A stretch of 5,709 nucleotides of DNA from the NCBI GenBank assembly GCA_025350345.1, contig JANXYA010000320.1:1-5709 (forward strand). The letters are read 5' to 3'. The translations under genes were made by a program, and so were the position numbers. The notes below the pieces were generated by a model. The model made no database searches. It was given only the letters and a program-made list of their open reading frames with translations, and was not told the DNA's origin. Of the stretch, positions 3,889 through 5,709 are shown in pieces (positions within the stretch are counted from its first letter, which is position 1; each line of letters begins with the position of its first letter). Source of the stretch: Gammaproteobacteria bacterium. GTDB lineage: Bacteria; Pseudomonadota; Gammaproteobacteria; Steroidobacterales; Steroidobacteraceae.

Positions 3889-5709
3889 TCAGGGCTCGAG
3901 GTAGGCGTAGCCGTCGAGTTCCTGTTCGTAGAAGCGCTTCAGCGCCTGGCCTTCGGCCACCGTCATGCGCCCCTCGCGCACCGCGCGCTCGCAATCGCGC
4001 GCCAGCGCCGGCGCCAGCTCGGCGACGTCGTATTCCATGTACTCGAGCACCTTGTTGGCGGTGTCGCCCTTGACCACTTCCTCGATCCACCAGCCACCCT
4101 CGTCGTGCAGCTTGATGTGCACCACGTGGGTATCGCCGAACAGGTTGTGCAGGTCCCCCAGCGTCTCCTGGTAGGCGCCCACCAGGAAGGCCGCCAGGTA
4201 GTAGTCCTCGCCGGGGATGAGTTCGTGCAGTTCCAGCGTGCGCTTGGTCTCGCGGCGGCTCACGAAGCGATCGATCCGGCCGTCGGAGTCGCAGGTGATG
4301 TCGGCCAGCACCGCGTTGCGCACCGGGCGCTCGTGCAGCCGGTGGATCGGCATGATCGGAAACACCTGCTCGATCGCCCAGCTGTCGGGGAGCGACTGGA
4401 ACAGCGAGAAATTGCAGAAATAGATGTCCGACAGCACGTCCTCCAGGTTCTCCAGTTCCTCCGGAGTCTGGCTGAGCTTGCGGCAGCAATCGCGGATGCG
4501 CGCGCAGGTGGCCCAGTAGAGCCGCTCCACCAGCCCGCGATGCTCCAGCGACAGCAATCCCAGGTTGAACATCTGCAGGGCCTGGTCGCGCGCAGTCTGC
4601 GCGTCGTGGTAGCACTCGACCAGGCGCCGTTCGTCGATGGTCCGCCAGGCGTCGAACAGGTCGCGCACCGGCTGCGGTGGCGCCGTGGCCTGCGGGCCCG
4701 TTTCCTCGGCGGACACCACGAAGCGATCGAGGCGCGAACTGCCGAGGATGTTGAAGATCAGCACGCTGTGGTGCGCGGCAATGGCGCGGCCCGACTCGCT
4801 GATGATCATCGGGTGCTCGATGCCGCGCGCATTGCAGACGCTGGCGACGCGGTAGACGACGTCGTTGGCGTACTCGTTGAGGGTGTAGTTCATCGAGGAG
4901 GCGAAGTTGGTGCCCGTGCCGTCGTAGTCGATGCCGAGGCCGCCGCCGACGTCGATGTATTCCAGCCCGGCGCCGGCGCGCTTGAGCTCGGCGTAGACAT
5001 GCGCCAGCTCGTTGATGGCCTCCTTGACGCGGCGGATGTCCTGCAGCTGGCTGCCCGGGTGGCAGTGCACCAGCTTGAGGCAGTCGGCCATGTCGTGGGC
5101 ACGGAGCGTGGCCAGCAGGTCCAGGATCTCGGTGACGAACAGGCCGAACTTGGATTTCTCGCCGGCCGAGTCGCGCCAGCGCCCGGAGCCCTCGCTGGCC
5201 AGCTTCACGCGCACGCCGATGCGCGGCCGCACGTCGTAGGCGGTGGCGTGGCGCAGGATGAGGGCCAGTTCCTCGAAATTCTCGACCACCGGGATGATGG
5301 TGCGCCCGAGCTTGGTGGCGAGGATGACGGCCTCGATGTAGCTCGAGTCCTTGAAGCCGTTGCAGACGATCAGCCGGTCGCTGGCCGATTCGGTGACCGC
5401 CATGACCGCCAGCAGTTCCGGCTTGGAACCCACCTCCAGGCCGAAGCCGAATTCGCGCCCGTAGCGGTACACTTCGTCGACGACCAGGCGCTGCTGGTTG
5501 ACCTTGATCGGGAATACCGCGGCGTAGCGGTTGCGATACTCGTTCTCGACGATGGCGCGGGCGAAGGCATCGTGCAGGTGGCGGAGCCGGTGCGCGAGGA
5601 TGTCGGAGAATCGCACCACCACCGGCGCGGCCAGATCGCGCGCCTGGAGCCCTTGCACCACTTCCAGCAGGTCGATCTCGTGAGCCGCAGTGGTGTCGGG
5701 GCGGACCAC
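3889..5709 (-). CDS. speA: Biosynthetic arginine decarboxylase SpeA, N-terminally truncated by the window edge
   Basis: SpeA is a PLP-dependent fold type III decarboxylase converting arginine to agmatine and CO2, the first step of the agmatine route to putrescine and spermidine. The visible 606 codons include FPIKVNQ, whose Lys (codon 5503-5505) is the expected PLP Schiff-base residue. CHPGSQL lies near 5043-5069. The phosphate-binding loop VGGGLGIDYDGTGTN lies near 4910-4953, and SESGRAIAAHHSVL near 4760-4805. LADITCDSDG carries the likely catalytic Cys (codon 4291-4293), and GAYQETLGDLHNLFGD comes near the C-terminus. The stop is TGA at 3889-3891. A GTG sits exactly at the right edge, but the residues VRPDTTAAHEIDLLEVV look internal (family members have a short region before this point ending in a similar V-R-P). 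A few tens of residues are probably missing and the true start is outside. The 165-base gap to ccdA holds the ccd promoter; no clear terminator is visible. Confidence 0.95.
   Translation of the reverse strand: MVRPDTTAAHEIDLLEVVQGLQARDLAAPVVVRFSDILAHRLRHLHDAFARAIVENEYRNRYAAVFPIKVNQQRLVVDEVYRYGREFGFGLEVGSKPELLAVMAVTESASDRLIVCNGFKDSSYIEAVILATKLGRTIIPVVENFEELALILRHATAYDVRPRIGVRVKLASEGSGRWRDSAGEKSKFGLFVTEILDLLATLRAHDMADCLKLVHCHPGSQLQDIRRVKEAINELAHVYAELKRAGAGLEYIDVGGGLGIDYDGTGTNFASSMNYTLNEYANDVVYRVASVCNARGIEHPMIISESGRAIAAHHSVLIFNILGSSRLDRFVVSAEETGPQATAPPQPVRDLFDAWRTIDERRLVECYHDAQTARDQALQMFNLGLLSLEHRGLVERLYWATCARIRDCCRKLSQTPEELENLEDVLSDIYFCNFSLFQSLPDSWAIEQVFPIMPIHRLHERPVRNAVLADITCDSDGRIDRFVSRRETKRTLELHELIPGEDYYLAAFLVGAYQETLGDLHNLFGDTHVVHIKLHDEGGWWIEEVVKGDTANKVLEYMEYDVAELAPALARDCERAVREGRMTVAEGQALKRFYEQELDGYAYLEP

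Noticed and set aside
5707..5709. GTG at the window edge as the speA start codon
   Set aside because: The residues that follow match an internal region of SpeA, so the GTG is most likely an internal valine and the gene continues beyond the window.

Overview
This is a GC-rich bacterial chromosomal segment, most likely from a gammaproteobacterium. The clues are a biosynthetic SpeA-type arginine decarboxylase, a proteobacterial UvrD-like helicase and a DUF6524-like membrane protein. The assignment rests on protein resemblance seen by eye, so the lineage is tentative.

Layout, left to right. The C-terminal end of an unidentified + strand gene (1-134) converges on a small uncharacterised - strand gene (153-371), with a strong GC hairpin between them. 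A 235-base intergenic stretch (372-606) holds a nested stem-loop and a G-rich direct repeat with a G-quadruplex pattern. A four-helix membrane protein (607-1029, -) is divergent from a complete 695-residue SF1A helicase (1043-3130, +), with only 13 bases between the start codons. A ccdAB-type toxin-antitoxin operon (3152-3723, -) converges on the helicase. It has its own promoter and a perfect palindrome lying across the -10 box. A SpeA arginine decarboxylase (3889 to the right edge, -) lacks its N-terminus because the window ends inside it.

The genes are mostly unrelated housekeeping functions: DNA unwinding, polyamine synthesis and an unknown membrane protein. The clear accessory element is ccdAB. 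Its coding region is about 54% GC by hand count, against about 72% in sampled lines of the flanking genes, so it looks like a horizontally acquired insert between conserved genes. CcdA should bind the palindrome and repress the operon, and CcdB should target DNA gyrase. However, the toxin's last residues differ from the classical gyrase-poisoning tail. I did not find convincing evidence of an entirely new multi-gene system. The best leads are the compact ccd operator, the atypical CcdB tail, the nested hairpin at 402-441 and the probably leaderless helicase mRNA.
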